Shown here: positions 1 through 13,482 of the stretch, one piece after another
How the letters are laid out: each line of letters starts with the position of its first letter
Position numbering within the stretch: the stretch's first letter is position 1
DNA from: Gymnorhina tibicen
Lineage: Eukaryota; Chordata; Aves; Passeriformes; Artamidae
DNA: 64,000 nucleotides
NCBI GenBank assembly: GCA_013399875.1
Contig: VXAZ01018984.1
Location: 1,976,100 to 2,040,099, forward strand
Direction: 5' to 3'
Made by a program: the position numbers and the translations under genes
Notes under the pieces: generated by a model
The model's input: only the letters and a program-made list of their open reading frames with translations
The model's database searches: none
Told to the model about the DNA's origin: nothing

Positions 1-3000
1 CAATGGCAGCACTACCTTTATTTCTGCTACCCCCCCATGTGCAAATGTAATTCCACAACTAGACAATGGGACCAAGTTGCAAACACCCATCACTGGGCTT
101 GTGCAAATCCTGCATCCATGGGGAAAGGACCACCAAGGACACACAGCACACATGGAGGAAGCACGTTCACACATCACACTCATCCTTTTAAGAACCACAA
201 GGGCAAACTGATTGGCAAGGAAAACTGGATTCAAACATGAAGTAAGTCTGACCTGCTGCTGGCTAAAGACAAATCACAAACCTACAGCAAGACATGGACA
301 AAGTGCGACTCTGACGATATCATTTACAGCAGCTCAGCAGCTGGCAAGTGCCACACACATCCATGTTCTCTGCACACACCACATGACTGAGCATTCCTTG
401 GCAGGCTGCAGCCTGGCCACGGCATTGGGAACACACCTTCTTCCTGAATCAAATTGGCATCTGCATGTTAGCAAACTTCCAGCTGCAACCTACCTGCCTA
501 GCTTCATACACCTGCCACCGTTCAAGCGTCCCAAGCTCAAAACAGCTGTGGTTAGGCAGGAATTCTGAAGGAGCAGAATGATTTCACACTAGCGAAATGC
601 CCTGAGAAAACAAACAAATAAATAAAAGTAGTGCATGTCTGCCAGTACTCAAGTTTCTTGGCATAAATTGTGTTTAAAAGTAGAAATAAATATATTGAAT
701 TAGGAAAACTGGCTTCATGCACAAAACAATAGAACTGGGCTCAAGAGACTTTGTTTCATGTTCCAGACCATAAATAGATAAAGTCACTGACTCATGCTGT
801 GCCCCAGCTATTACACAGGAAGGTACCTCAGCCTCTTATCAGCAGGATAAAATCTATTACTCAATAGAACAATATACTCAGCTATTCAGGTCACTACATC
901 TTACTCTCACCACTTCTGCTACAGGTGCACTGGTAATGAAACAGGGTACAGCTATTTCATTAGAACACCTATGAATCTTAAATGCTTGTGTTTTAAAACA
1001 GTGGGCAGAACTTACACTGTTTATATGTTAAAGGGAGCATTAGTTATTCTTCAGGAAAAAAAGATGCATAAACCCATCATTAAAATCTTTTAAAAGACAT
1101 CTGTATGATGAAAAAATAGCACTTTCAGAACTGAGGAATCTATCCTTTCAGGCAAATCAGTCTACATGCACTGACAATCCCGATTCAGCCTGAAAGCAGA
1201 ACTGTAACAAATATTTAATCAGATCTTCCATTATAAGAATAGACAGCCACTATAAATCTTAACCTGGATGACTCTATACAACATGGGTGAAGAAGCAATA
1301 GTTTCAACTACATACAAAAAGTTTGTATCTTTATCATTGGTTTCCATTCTTTTTAAATGTTGAATGAACCAAACATAACCTCAGAGTATGTCAAGTGTCT
1401 TTATGAAGAATTTTGTTTCATTTCTTGGCTGTATTTCACAATAATGTTTGAAATATTTTTTGAAGTTCCCTAATACTACAGCAGAACAAAAAGGGATGAT
1501 GCAACTTCACACTTGTACATAATGTTAGACAAATGCTGTAATTTATAGTGAAGGTCCACTGCAAGCTAACTATCAGCAAGTTGGGGGATTATTATCTAGA
1601 TCACCAGATTCATATCTGACCTAGATCACAAGCAACTATAGCTGCCAAATTCTTCCTCATGCTATGAAGACATGCCCATCAAGTCACATTCACACTGTGC
1701 AAGTATGTGAGATCCATCAGTCAATATTTATTAAAAACTTTAACAAGTTCGCAATTATAGGAGCTTAGGACTCATGGAAGCTGGAAACAGTTTAATTTGC
1801 TTATAGCCACACCTGAACTTCCTCCAGCATTTTCTAAGGGTTAGTCCCTAACTAGAGACAGAAGTTGTCACAGTTTCACTCTTGCAGTACAGATATGATT
1901 CAGCAGATTGAGGGGAGGGAAATTTCACCAGGCATCAGGCCATAAGTTTCCCCATCCATTCTGCATACACACAGTTTAGCTAAGTATGAACTGGGAAAAC
2001 CAGGAGGCATTATAGCACTTCTCGGGATATCCAGGCATCTTCAGGAAAAAAAATAGTGTAGAAGTCTGTATAGATAATATTCTAAGATTTTTATAGCACT
2101 AATTCTCTCATGGATCATTTCTTCACTTATGAAAAGTAAGAAACTCCACCACTGAAATCAGAGAGAAACAAAAGGACAACAAAAGGAGAAAACAAGAGAG
2201 CTAGCAATACACTGCGGGGGGAAAAATAACATCACACTACCAACTCCTGTGACACAGCTTAAATAATAAGCTATGATACAGCCAAACAGACCAAATAGGA
2301 GTCAGATACAAACATTTGTTCCAGTTTATCTTCCATTTATTTGAAAAAGCTGTGGGGTTGATGACTCCATAAACCAGAATTACTTCTTCAGGGAAGCTCA
2401 ACTATAACCTCCCATCAACTGGACCAAAGGAACCTCTGGCTGCTGCAAGCACTGCACCAAAGCAATCCAGCAGCCAGATTTGTATAATAAAGACATTTTT
2501 TGTGTGACAAAACCAGCTGGAAGTTGCTTTAGACAGCTGCAGACCTAGCTTTTCTTTGCTTTCTTCATGCTTTCAAAGGGGTTTCAATCACAGACACTCA
2601 AGTTCTCCTTGTGTTCGAGGCCTGACAGAGAAAACTGGAAATACAAAAAAAACCCAAAATGCAAAAAAACCCCATAACACAAGCCACAAGCTCATCACAT
2701 TTTTTTTACACTTTGTATATTTGAAGATTCATTCAACTCCAGGAATTTCATAATCCACTCTGTGGCTCCAAGCAAAACATTCAGAGGCAAAATTGTTTTG
2801 CTCAACTGGTGCAACTCCTGCTACCTGCTGGAATGCGCATTTCAGAAAAATGCCACCAACTGTTCCAATTCCTTCTTTCCTTTAAATGTGAACTTTCTTT
2901 TGGAGCTAGACAAAAAAAAGAAGGCACAGCCAACCAAAGTAAAAAGCAGAGGTAAGAATCATGAAGGCAATTCAGCAACTGGCCACATTTGGTTGAAAGT

Positions 3001-6000
3001 AACCACAACTATTTCTGATTATACCCATTTAACCTGTTTGCCATAGTAAGGCAGAAAGGCTTTTCCTCTGATAATGGGAAATTAAAATTAAGAAAATCTT
3101 AAAGCTAGAAAGCAACAAAACACACCCATGCAAAGCTCTTTTAAAGGAAAGGAGAAAAGAATCTTTACTTCACATTGCATCATGCACTTATCTTCCCTGC
3201 TGCTCTCTTAGGAATTTGCCTACAACATGAATAACTTCCATCTGAATTGCTTTAAAGCAGCTCTCTTTCATTTATTAGCAAGCTAAATATATTTTCGTTT
3301 CTTAATATAAATGAGCAAATTATGATCTGAAGAACACAGAAAGGCATTAAGGGAAGAGAAAATAACTGTTTGTGCTTTTTCTTAAACTTCAAAGCCAGCA
3401 TTTGCACATTGTGTATTTATTCCACAGAAATTATGCCCATAGAAATCCCAGGATGCTTAAAGGATTCTTCCATCCAGTGCAAGAGTTGGATGGTCTTGGT
3501 CATGTTACCTGCAATTTCAGCAATCAGGCACAGGAACACTTCTGCACACTTAGGCTTTACTTGCTTTCTTTTTCTAAATTGCATCCCTCCCAATCATTAA
3601 AGAAAGCAAAAGCAGCACTTAACACCTTGCATGACAGTCTCACTTAATCCAACATTATAATCCATTAAAAAAAAGGGAGAGAGGAAACGTGAGGTCAGTA
3701 TTAAACTAAAGAGAATAGATGCTTAAATGTTGCTGTTCCTCAGCACTAGGACGGATTGACAACATAAGCTCATCCTGTGACTACCAGATACTCAGAATTA
3801 AACTGTTTACAGTATTTTATAATGTCTGCACATCTCCCAATCTCTTCTTACCAAACAAGGAAAGTTCTTATGTTTTAATTAAATATATAAATAACCATTT
3901 GGCATAGCGAAACTGTAACCTTTTATTTCAGCACAGAATGGACGAAGCATCTACGCTTTTTTTCTAGATACTCTTTCTGCAGTGCTCCCTTCCCAAAAAC
4001 AACACAGGCAACTCAAAACAAACACATTCATTGCTGACAAGCCATGATTTGGCCACATGACTGTCCTGCCTGTATTTCAGGTATTAGCTGTGTCAAATCT
4101 AATTATCAGAGACAGCTTGACAAGGTCTTTCACATTATTCAGGAAAGGTGCACTTGCCAAAGCCGCAGTGGAAGCCATGATGTATAACAATTTCACTGAG
4201 CTCAACTGAGGCTTGCAGTTCTGCTGACAGTTTTGCCCAATAAATTACTCCACATAAATAATCTCAGTCTAGCAAGCCTCTGTGAGGACTGTGAGGAATT
4301 TAGTGACCCACGATGTGTAAGAAATACTGCCTCCAATGTTTACAGTCAAATGAATGAGGTTTTCTTCCTACATGACTGCTACAGAAATTATACTGGTTTT
4401 AATTGTACCAATTATGAAAGCTTCTGTGTTAGTTTGACAGAGTGCTTCAGGCTATTCTGCCCTCAACTTTAAATCCTGCAATTCAAATAACAACCCTGTC
4501 TAGGAAGGGACAGCATATCAAAGCTTATATGGACTGAATTACAAGTTCTTCTAGTTAGTGGGTGTTTCTTCTCTTCATTTCCTGTCATGGGTGAATGGTA
4601 CACAGATACCAGGATGCAACACACAAGCACATATACAAGTACCACGGGGAACTCATGGGAACACAACATAAACATGACTCATATTACCACGATTTTCCTG
4701 CAGAAATACCCATCCAAAGCAATTAAATGTTCAGGCAGTGCTTAAAGCAGAAATGTCTAACTTAAAAATATAAGGAAAATTATCCAAGGGGAAGCATGTT
4801 GGCACATCTGATTAAGCAAGTGTCCAGTACAGTGGAAAGCAAGAAAGGAAAGCACAATATCCACTTTCCTCAGAGACCTTACAATAAAAGTTCTGCAATA
4901 ATTTATACTTCAACTCCTTTGCTTCAGTGTACAGAGATTATACAAATAATTGTTTAAATATAAATAACAGCTACATCTTCCAGGGGTAGAGGCAGACCAG
5001 GCAGGGAAAGCAAATGTTCTGCAAGGGCACAGGAGAGCCAGCAGGAGGGAGTTGCTGTATCCCAGACTTTGCACCAAAAGCTTCAGCACGGGACAAAGTC
5101 TCTCACAGACAGGCTCTGGCACTTAGGGAAGTTGTATTAACCAGGGAGGTTGCACTGGCAGCAAGAGATAATATCAAACCCCAGACCCAGTGCTGCAAAG
5201 CATCATTAGCTTTTGCTCTGGAAGCTCCAGCAAGACCTTTCTATCTTTTACCATCACAGCTTTGCACCTGGTGTGTGCAAGGCTCTGAATACAAACATGC
5301 ACCCAGGTGAACAGAGGCCCTCAGTACTGCCAAATATTTGCTTCTTTCATCTTCTTTAGAGGCACATTTAAAGCTGGAAGTGCAATTTGTATTAACATAT
5401 GTTACTGACCACAAGAATGCTCACCAAAGTTCTGTGTAACTGTGGGGTGATGCAAGAGAAAGAAGAGATGCCCTGGGATGCTGAGACACAGTCTGTGAGA
5501 AAGAAACCTCTAAAGAAAAATAGAAATAAGATCAGATTCACTCCTTTGAGAAGACTTCTCTGTTCCTGTGGCCAAAATCCACAGCAAAACATTATGGCTT
5601 TTCTCCAGCACAGCCCGCTCTTTCAAAACAAGTGATTTGATCTTAAATTTATTTAGAGTGTAGAGTTAGCAGTAACAGATGCTTAATAAAACCAAACATG
5701 AGTATCACAAGCCAATCCTCCCTATTTCAACATCACAGCAACTTATACCAAAACAAAGTAAAACATACCAAAGACCAGTGTAAGACTCTTAGACAAAGGT
5801 AGTACAGTAAGTTTTGAACAGTGCTCACAGTTGCACAGATTATACAGAACTGAGGGCAGAAAATGGATGGTGATTTCCTAATTACAGCCTGGTAAATGAA
5901 GAGAGTTTTCCCCACAAAAATTAATTTCTCTCAATAAAAGATACATATAATCATTATTTAATCCTTCTGTATTTAAAACTTTAAACAAAGTGCCATCAAG

Positions 6001-7589
6001 ACAGATGAGACAAATCGTTCACATACAATCAGCTGTATGGATACAACGGGAAAGCAAAAGCACTCGTTTTCTTTCTCATGTATGGTTATGGGAAGTAGGA
6101 GGAAAATCTTCCCTTGATATGTCTCAATCCCACAGCAGGCTTCTGCAAATGGGAACCTCTGCATAAACAGTCTTCTCGTGTTCTTGGTCTGATGTCAACT
6201 CACAGCACAACCATCCTCTTGTCCTTATTAGTAACAGAGATGAAAAAAATGCTTTATAAGGCAAGTAAAATTGCTAATACAAAAATAGCTTAAAAATTGA
6301 AAACTTTGTGACTATCAGCAACTTACAATTAAGCTGCTGACTGTTGCCCATGAAAAACCCCAACTCCTTTCTGATCTCAATTCGTCATCTTCTTTCCCAT
6401 TGGTGTAAATAAAAGGCACACTGGCTTTACGTACATTCTACAATCTTCACTCCTGGTTTCCAAAAATTCACACTGCTCTAAGACATTTGTCCATAATTAA
6501 TCAATGTAAAACAATGGAACCAAGTAAGATTTAGTTCATGCCTCATTTAGCAGTTCAGTGGGAGCCACCTGCTTTGTGTTAGGGCAAGACTTGAGCTAGG
6601 ATTCACTCGCAGGGCTTTCAGATAATTTTTTTTGTTGTTATTAGTTACCACTGTCAACAGACAGAAAGAGAAGGATCCAAAAATTCAGTCAATTACTTTT
6701 AGGGCTGGGTAGCAGCCAACAGGAATACTCATTGCTGGGTTCAACAGGGGTTTGCCAGATGATGAGAGATGTTAGCATTGGCAGGGAAAATTTCCTTTCT
6801 TGGCTTGTATCTGCTAAAGGCTGCAATCACCAAATTAGGACTAAGGATGGGTTCAGAAGGAAAAATTCAGGGCTAAATTTAGGACTGGTGCCAGTAGTAA
6901 CTGTCTGTAAGGGCAGAGACTAAGTTGGGTAGGGTCACTGATAGGAAAAGGACAAAAGGGAGTCAAAACTGACAGCAAGCTTGAAAGGGTGCAGCTGGCT
7001 CTGGCTCTGTGTGAGGCAGACCGCAGCAAGGGGCAGCAGGGAGGCAGCTCTGAGCCTGAGGACACTGCCAGCATGGGCAGAGGGTGGCACAGCCACCTGC
7101 ACCTTCAGCCTGAATGGGCTGCTGGGCACAAGGTGAGGTTTGGATAAGCCAAAGCCACTGTACTGTGACTAGTGCAGTATCTGTAGATCGTTGCCTGACT
7201 GGATGTAGTTCTGGAACCAACTGCTGGAGTTGGGGTAAGTTTCCAGCCAGCACAAGCCAAAACATTCCCAATTCTATCGGAGCACCAAGCTAAGAACAGT
7301 CCCATGACCTTCATATTCCAGGAAGTCCAAAGAATCAAACAGATGGATTCACCACCTTTAGCATGACTGCATGATAAAACTAAGCATTTAAAATCCAACA
7401 AACCGTCTTCAAATCCGCAAGAACCTACACCAAAGCAGTTCTGATTAATCGTTAGGGAATTCAGTGGGCACTCTGAAACTCTCATACAATTCACAGCACA
7501 ATCCCAATGTCTCCAAGCTATCTTACAAAACAAAATATGCTAATGCATGGGTAATAAGGTTAAATGTCAGGGCCTCCTAATAACTAACT
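1..7589. other. ARHGAP10 intron 1, distal part: no gene seen
   Basis: AT-rich unique sequence on the inferred intron of the minus-strand ARHGAP10 gene. Open frames are short, on both strands, without recognisable domains or splice-bounded homology. I see no tRNA, LINE or LTR here. An exon of ARHGAP10 too short to stand out could be missed. Confidence 0.6.
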
Positions 7590-7765
7590 CCATCTCCAGT
7601 GAGGTCTTGATGTGCAATCCTATCTAATCACTTGGCCTCTCACTTCACCCATCTGTAAACAGAACTACAGCCCAACCTACTGCGCAGGATGTTGAAAGGT
7701 TCCCATCTAAAATGCTTCACACACTTTGGATGTTTAAGTGTTATACAGGTTAAGAGGTTTGTTTG
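7590..7765 (+). mobile_element. Old MIR/CORE-SINE-like remnant
   Basis: The order of motifs resembles a MIR-type SINE body: a 'cttggcctctcacttca' segment, then 'catctgtaaac', a GC-richer 'ccaacctactgcgcagg', and a tail with 'aaaatgcttcacacacttt' and 'aagtgttata'. The same order (control of a Ct-rich stretch, catctgtaaaatgg, gggttgttgtgagg, taaagcgctttgaaa) is known from amniote CORE-SINEs. The element is heavily diverged; edges are approximate and the subfamily is not assigned. Confidence 0.5.
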
Positions 7766-10700
7766 TTTATTTTTAAGACTGATCTCATATTAATGTGTTT
7801 TAAAGTGTACATAGTTTACCTGACAAAAACCACCCCAATGCTACAAATAGAACACAGGGAACCATTGGCAAGACTTTAAAATGGGTTATGACTTGGCTGA
7901 TCATAAGTAAATAAACTCACCTTTAATTCTCCTGATGACATTTCCTGCACATAAATCTTCCTACTGTTTTTCTAGTGGCAACCCAAAATAAGGAGCTTCA
8001 TGCTATCAAGAATCCTAACCACACCAAGCTGTTCACTGCAGGAGTATAGGGCAAAGCAAGGAATTTCCCTTTGACTTGAATTCCTAAGTATCTGGTATCA
8101 GTAAGAGTATGCAGAAGAATTACTCATTGCCAGACAGACGTGCTTCATTTTGCTGGGACACAAAACAACAACTCTCAATTCCCTCTATTCACAGTCATTA
8201 CCCACTTACAACTGTAACTATGTATCTTCTTGACATGAAAACAAACATTAAACCAGCTCACAGACAAACATCATTATAACTTAAGAAAACAAACAAAAAT
8301 TAATGGAACTGTTTATGACACGAAGGAATTCTCAGCTCCCTATACTGCACATACCACTAAAACATTCCCATGGGCTTTGATCCAAAAACCACGAGAAGTT
8401 CACGAAGTATCAAAATGCAGTTTGAGAAGACTGACTGCCAGAAATCAAATCCAACAGGTTTAAGCAAACAGAAAACACAAGGGAAAAGGAAAACAAGTGA
8501 ACAAGTTCACTCAATAATGCTCAATCAATGAATGCTGCCACAGCAATATTATCGTGTTATACAAAAACAGTATGATTTTTTTCTTTTTCCCCTGGAAAAA
8601 GTTAGGGAATCCATCACCTGAAAAGGCTGAGGCAAACTGCACTAGAGAGCATTACAATGGGTCCTGTCTGGAAGCAAAGCAACCGGGAATAAGCAAGTGT
8701 CTTAAAAAAAGCAAGCAAGAAAGAAAGCCCACCACACCTCTCCTCAGAAGAGAACTGACACACTGTCTTCCTCTGACATTACTAATTATCAGTGTATTCT
8801 AGCCACTGCTTTATAAAGCTGCAAAAGACATGTCTTTTCTTCCCCCTAATTGTTCTCCTGTGACTAAAAATTCAACTGACACTGGCAACACTGGTCTGAA
8901 CATACCTTTTCCAAAGCCTAGCAAGGAATTAGAGTTTCACACTTCAAAGAGGACTTGATTCAGCCATTGTTCTATCCTACAACTCTATCCCAAAATCTCT
9001 TAGGAACCATGACCACATCTCCATGGTAGTATGTGCTAAAACCCACACCTATTAGACCTTTGCTGCTCATCCCTAATACTCAAACTAGAACATTCACCTG
9101 AGTTTGCTCTATAAATTTTTACCAGAAAGTCAGCTAAAGACATCAAGTGAGGTGGAGAAGGCAGCAATTTCTGCTGACTACGGCAGGAATCATCTGAAAA
9201 GTTACACTACTCAGACCTCTCAGAAGGGAGACAGTCACAAACCACTGAGCTCATGTCAACAATTTTCCAATCAAAATTCCTTCCTGGCATCCCCCAGTGT
9301 CTCTGCTTGTCACTGGGAATGCCACCCCAACACACCCATCCAGGCACTCAGAACAAAACTCAGCAGCTGCTCATACCTCTCTCGGCTACTACACTAATAA
9401 TAGTGTCAAGGAAGCAATGTTCCAATAAGGCCATTCAATAATGTCCTCATGATATGCGAGATCACCTCCAGACCACTATTAAATATGGAATATTCTATGT
9501 TTAAAACAGAAACTGAAAGAAAGGCCTTCAGGAAAAGTAAATTCTATGAAGAACAGCATCCTTATTCAAAAGATAACACTTTTTACAATTAAAGAGAAAT
9601 TCTCTTAACAAGGCTTTGCTATCAAACCTGACACATCAAAAGCATACAATCCCTTTCATCTGCTCACAAGTCTTCAAGATCCTAAAAGCAAGCAAACCAG
9701 AGCTATAACTACAGGAATGGAAAGCATATACAGGAAGCTTTATTTATAAAAGGACTGAAATTGAAATAAACGTTCATAGAATTATTTGGGAGTTACTTGA
9801 CATTTTAGTGGTATCAGAAGCTTTTATTTCAAGAGAGGCTTTGATGACTTCTGTTACATGTTGCTTACAAACACAGTGAAGTTCCACTGAAAGAAACCTT
9901 TCTCTGTACCAGAGAGAAGTTATGGGGGAGGCACTATCGGATTAATTGCCTGTGTGGTTCAGTTGCTTCCTCCATCCAAAATAGCACTGCTGCTTTTCTT
10001 CACTGACATCTTACTTCCTAATTCCATTTTTAAATGCATTAATGGTAATTATGCCAAACTAATTTCCAAGAAGGTATCAAAGCCAGCTTCCTTCTAAACA
10101 CTTTCATTTCAAGAACAACAAAGAAAAGGTACAAGAGGAAAAAAAAAAAACCTCCTCAATGAAGAGAGCTTTGCAATAACTTTACCAATCTGGAGTTCAG
10201 TACATCCACAAAGTGCTATAGCAGGGTTGGCACACCTGTTTTTCTTCACATCTGGATATTTTCTATTAAAAAAGTGCATGACGACATGCCATAAACCTTA
10301 GAAAAGCCAAACAGCTGACTGAAATTTCCACTGGAATAATTTGCATGGCAAGGGCAGAACAGCTGCTTTCTGAGCTCATACTGCCATGCCCTCTGTACCG
10401 AGACATCCACCACATGAGTGTAGGAGAATATGGAACATTCTCCTCTCAGATTCTATATTAAGTTAATTCACTTGAAGAGGATAAAAACAGTTTATAACTA
10501 CTGCTCAATTCAAATAATGACTACAGAAAAAGAGCAGTGGGTGCAGTCTCACCTAATGCAAAAAGGACTCATACACAACACTTGTCTGTGACATTTCAAT
10601 ATTCATGAAATGCTTAACAGATAAATAACCCCAAATTTGAAGCAACAGGTTAAATAGTGATGGAAATAAAGATATAAACAGGTTAAGGGTTTGCCCAAAG

Positions 10701-11680
10701 CTGCTCACAAAGTCACTTCTCTAGATACAGCTTGGTCTTTTGTTCATGACATAAAATTATTCATGTATATAAAAAGAGAACTACCTTTGCAGACATGAAC
10801 CATTTCCACTATAGGAAGATCCTCAGGACTGATAGCAATCTATTTGCTGCAACTAAAAAAAAATGTGCCCTATATACAATACAAATTATGGTGCACCAAA
10901 ATGTAAGGTATTTTTGTAAATTAATAATGAGTAATTCATACCTAAGACACATTCTAATTACAGATATATGAAAGTGGGTAATGGAGGCAGGAGGGGAAAC
11001 TGAATTTCCGGGTAAGTGAAGGCAAAGAATCATTTCTGTTGAGTCTCAAAGCTACATTTTCCAAATAATGTTTGCATCTTGGATATCACATGGTACATGT
11101 ACTGCGTAATATTTGTATACACACAGTAAAATTTTCTGTTAGGTTGTGTGTGATTGACCTTTCTCATGGATCTTCAATCTGCTTGTTTTCAGATCTCAAC
11201 CCTCTCAAAGGGTATTTCTAGTCATCAATACCCTCAGAGCAGGTTACACTACTTGGCTCACTAGGTTCAAATCTCCTTCAGTTTTGCTATAGGCCCTCAG
11301 CAAAGTTAATCTAAATAGGGTGCCAAGTTCTGCACATGACATTCAAGGATGCAACACAAATGTTACCTCAGTTCATTATACTAACTACACAAAAACTTGA
11401 GCTGTGTATCTGGAGCTTAGAACCATTCCTTCACAAAACATTGCAAAAAAATGCAGTGAGAGGAGAGACACAGGAGGCAACAGTAAATTGCCATGCTTGA
11501 CTAGCTTGTTTCCTACCCCTCAGGATTGCAGCCTTCTCCCTCAGGTGCAACCCTACAGAACCCCGTGGGACAAGTGGTAATGGTGTTGGAAGACACATAG
11601 GTGTGTTTTCTGAAACAAAACAAAAATAGCCATGGGAGAGAGGAGCATTTCTTTTCAGCATAAGGCTCTTCTACTTCTTA
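7766..11680. other. ARHGAP10 intron 1: no gene seen
   Basis: Unique AT-rich DNA with no coding signal. A short stretch near 10620-10720, containing 'aggttaagggtttgcccaaag', faintly resembles the reverse strand of a MIR/L2-type repeat but is too diverged to annotate separately. Confidence 0.55.
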
Positions 11681-13482
11681 TGTTGGTTTTGGCTGGGGTA
11701 GAATAAATATTCTTTATAGTGGCTAATATGGGAATGAGTTTTGGATTTGTGCTGGACACAGTGACAGTAATAGGGATGTTTTTGTTATTGCTGAGCAGGG
11801 CTTACACAGAGCCAAAGCCTTTTCCGCTTTTTGCACAGCCACATTAGCAAGGAGACTGGGCGTGCATGGGAGGTTGGGATGAGGCACACCTCAGACAGGT
11901 GACCCCAACTGACTGGAGGGATAGTACACAGAATATGCTGAGTTGGAATGGACCCACAAGGATCACCGAGTCCAGCTCCTGGTCCTGCACAGGACATCCC
12001 CAAGACTCACACCATGTGCCCAAGAGTATTGCCCAAACACTTCTTGAACTCTGTCAGAGTTGGTGCTGTGACCACTTTCCTGGGGAGCCCATTCCAGTAC
12101 CCAACCACCCTCTGGGGGAAGAACTTTCTCCTAATACCCAACCAAAACCTCCCCTGATACAGCTTCAGGCCATTCCCTGAGGTCCTGTCACTGGTCAACA
12201 CAGAGAAGAGATCAGTGTCTGCTCCTCCTCTTCTTCCCCACACGAGCAAGTTGAAGACCACAATGAGGTCTCCCCTCACTCTCCTCTTCTCCAGGCTGAA
12301 CAGACCAAGTGACCTCAGCCACTCCTCATACAGCTGCACCTTCGCCATCCTCATGGCCCTCCTTTGGATGCTCTCTAATACTTTAATGTCTGTTTTATAT
12401 TGTGGCACCCAAAATTTCCCCCACAACTCAAGGTGAGGCCGCCCCAGTGCAGAGCAGAGTGGGACAATCCCCTCCCTTGCCCGGCTGGTGATGCTGTGCC
12501 TGATGCCCCCCAGGACACGGGTGGCCCTCCTGGCTGCCAGGGCCCTGCTGACTCATGTTCATGTGTCCATCAACCAGGACCCCCAGGTCCCTTTGCACAG
12601 CGCGGCTCTCCAGCCTCTCATTCCCAGTCTGTATGCACATCCAGGGTTGCCCCATGCCAGGTGCAGAATCTGCCACTTCCCCTGGCTGAACTTCATATGG
12701 TTGGTGATTGCCCAGCCCTCTCATTTGTCAAGGTCTCTCTGAAGGGCCTCCCTGCCTTCAAGGAGTCAACAGCTCCTCCCAGTTTCGTGTCATCTTCGAA
12801 CTTGCCTAGTATCCCTTCCAGTCCTGCATCCAAGTTGTTAATGAAGATGTTGAAGAGCACAGGGCTAAAGATGGAGCCCTGTGGAACCCCACTAGTGACA
12901 GGTCTCTAGTCTGATGTCACCCTATTCACTGTAACCCTTTGTGCCCAACCCGTGAGCCAGCTGCTCACCCATTGCATGGTGTGTTTATACAGCTTGTTCA
13001 GAAGGATCCTGTAAGAGACAGTATCCAAAGCTTTACTGAAATCCAAAAAGATTACATCAGCTGGCTTCCCTTGACCAACTAGGTGTGTTACCTTGTCATA
13101 AAAGGAAATCAGGTTTGATAAGCAGGAATTTCCATACCCTATGATGCCATGCTCAGTATATAAAGTAGGGTGAAGAAGGAGGAAGTGGGGGAATGTTTGG
13201 AGTAACAGCATTTGTCTTCCCAAATAACCCTTACATATGATGGGGCCCTGCTCTCCTGGAAATGACTGAACACCTGCTTGCCCACGGGAAGCAGTGAATT
13301 AATTCCTTGTTTTGCTTCATTTATGTGCATGGCTTTTGCTTTCCCTGTTGAACTGTTTTTATCTCAACCCAGGAGTTTTCTGGCCTTTACACTTCCAATT
13401 TTCTCCCCGATCTCACTGGCTAGGGGAGTGAGCAAGTGGCTGTGTGTGATTCTTGCTTGTCGGCTGGGGTTAAGCCATGACA
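11681..13482 (+). mobile_element. Endogenous-retrovirus LTR (probably solo), split by a nested CR1
   Basis: The element begins TGTTGGTTTTGGC and ends CCATGACA, the TG...CA termini of a retroviral LTR. Its two halves are 11681-about 11923 and about 13127-13482, together roughly 600 bp. The right half has a TATATAAA box at 13157-13164 followed by a GA-rich stretch. The overall text resembles LTRs that are common in songbird genomes. A CR1 of about 1.2 kb interrupts it. No gag, pol or env frames adjoin either end, so it appears to be a solo LTR. A clear target-site duplication was not found (ttctta on the left, ctgcta on the right, imperfect). Confidence 0.75.
11924..13126 (-). mobile_element. 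CR1 LINE fragment, 5'-truncated, reverse orientation, nested in the LTR
   Basis: Read on the minus strand, the fragment starts inside the reverse-transcriptase domain: a frame around 12906-13190 encodes VIFLDFSKALDTVS, the CR1 RT motif, followed by LLNKLYKHTMQWVSSWLTG. After frame changes, further CR1 text follows (AVQRDLGVLVDG around 12630). The 3' end lies at the left edge, with 'tgagttggaatggaccc' on the plus strand, the reverse of the standard CR1 3' terminus. The coding part is broken by shifts and stops, so it is a dead copy. Because it cuts the LTR, it inserted later than the LTR. Confidence 0.9.

Noticed and set aside
12400..12909. Host protein-coding gene suggested by overlapping open frames at 12.0-13.2 kb
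   Set aside because: The frames are CR1 ORF2 and 3' UTR text in both orientations, including the RT motif FLDFSKALDTV, so this is a LINE remnant.
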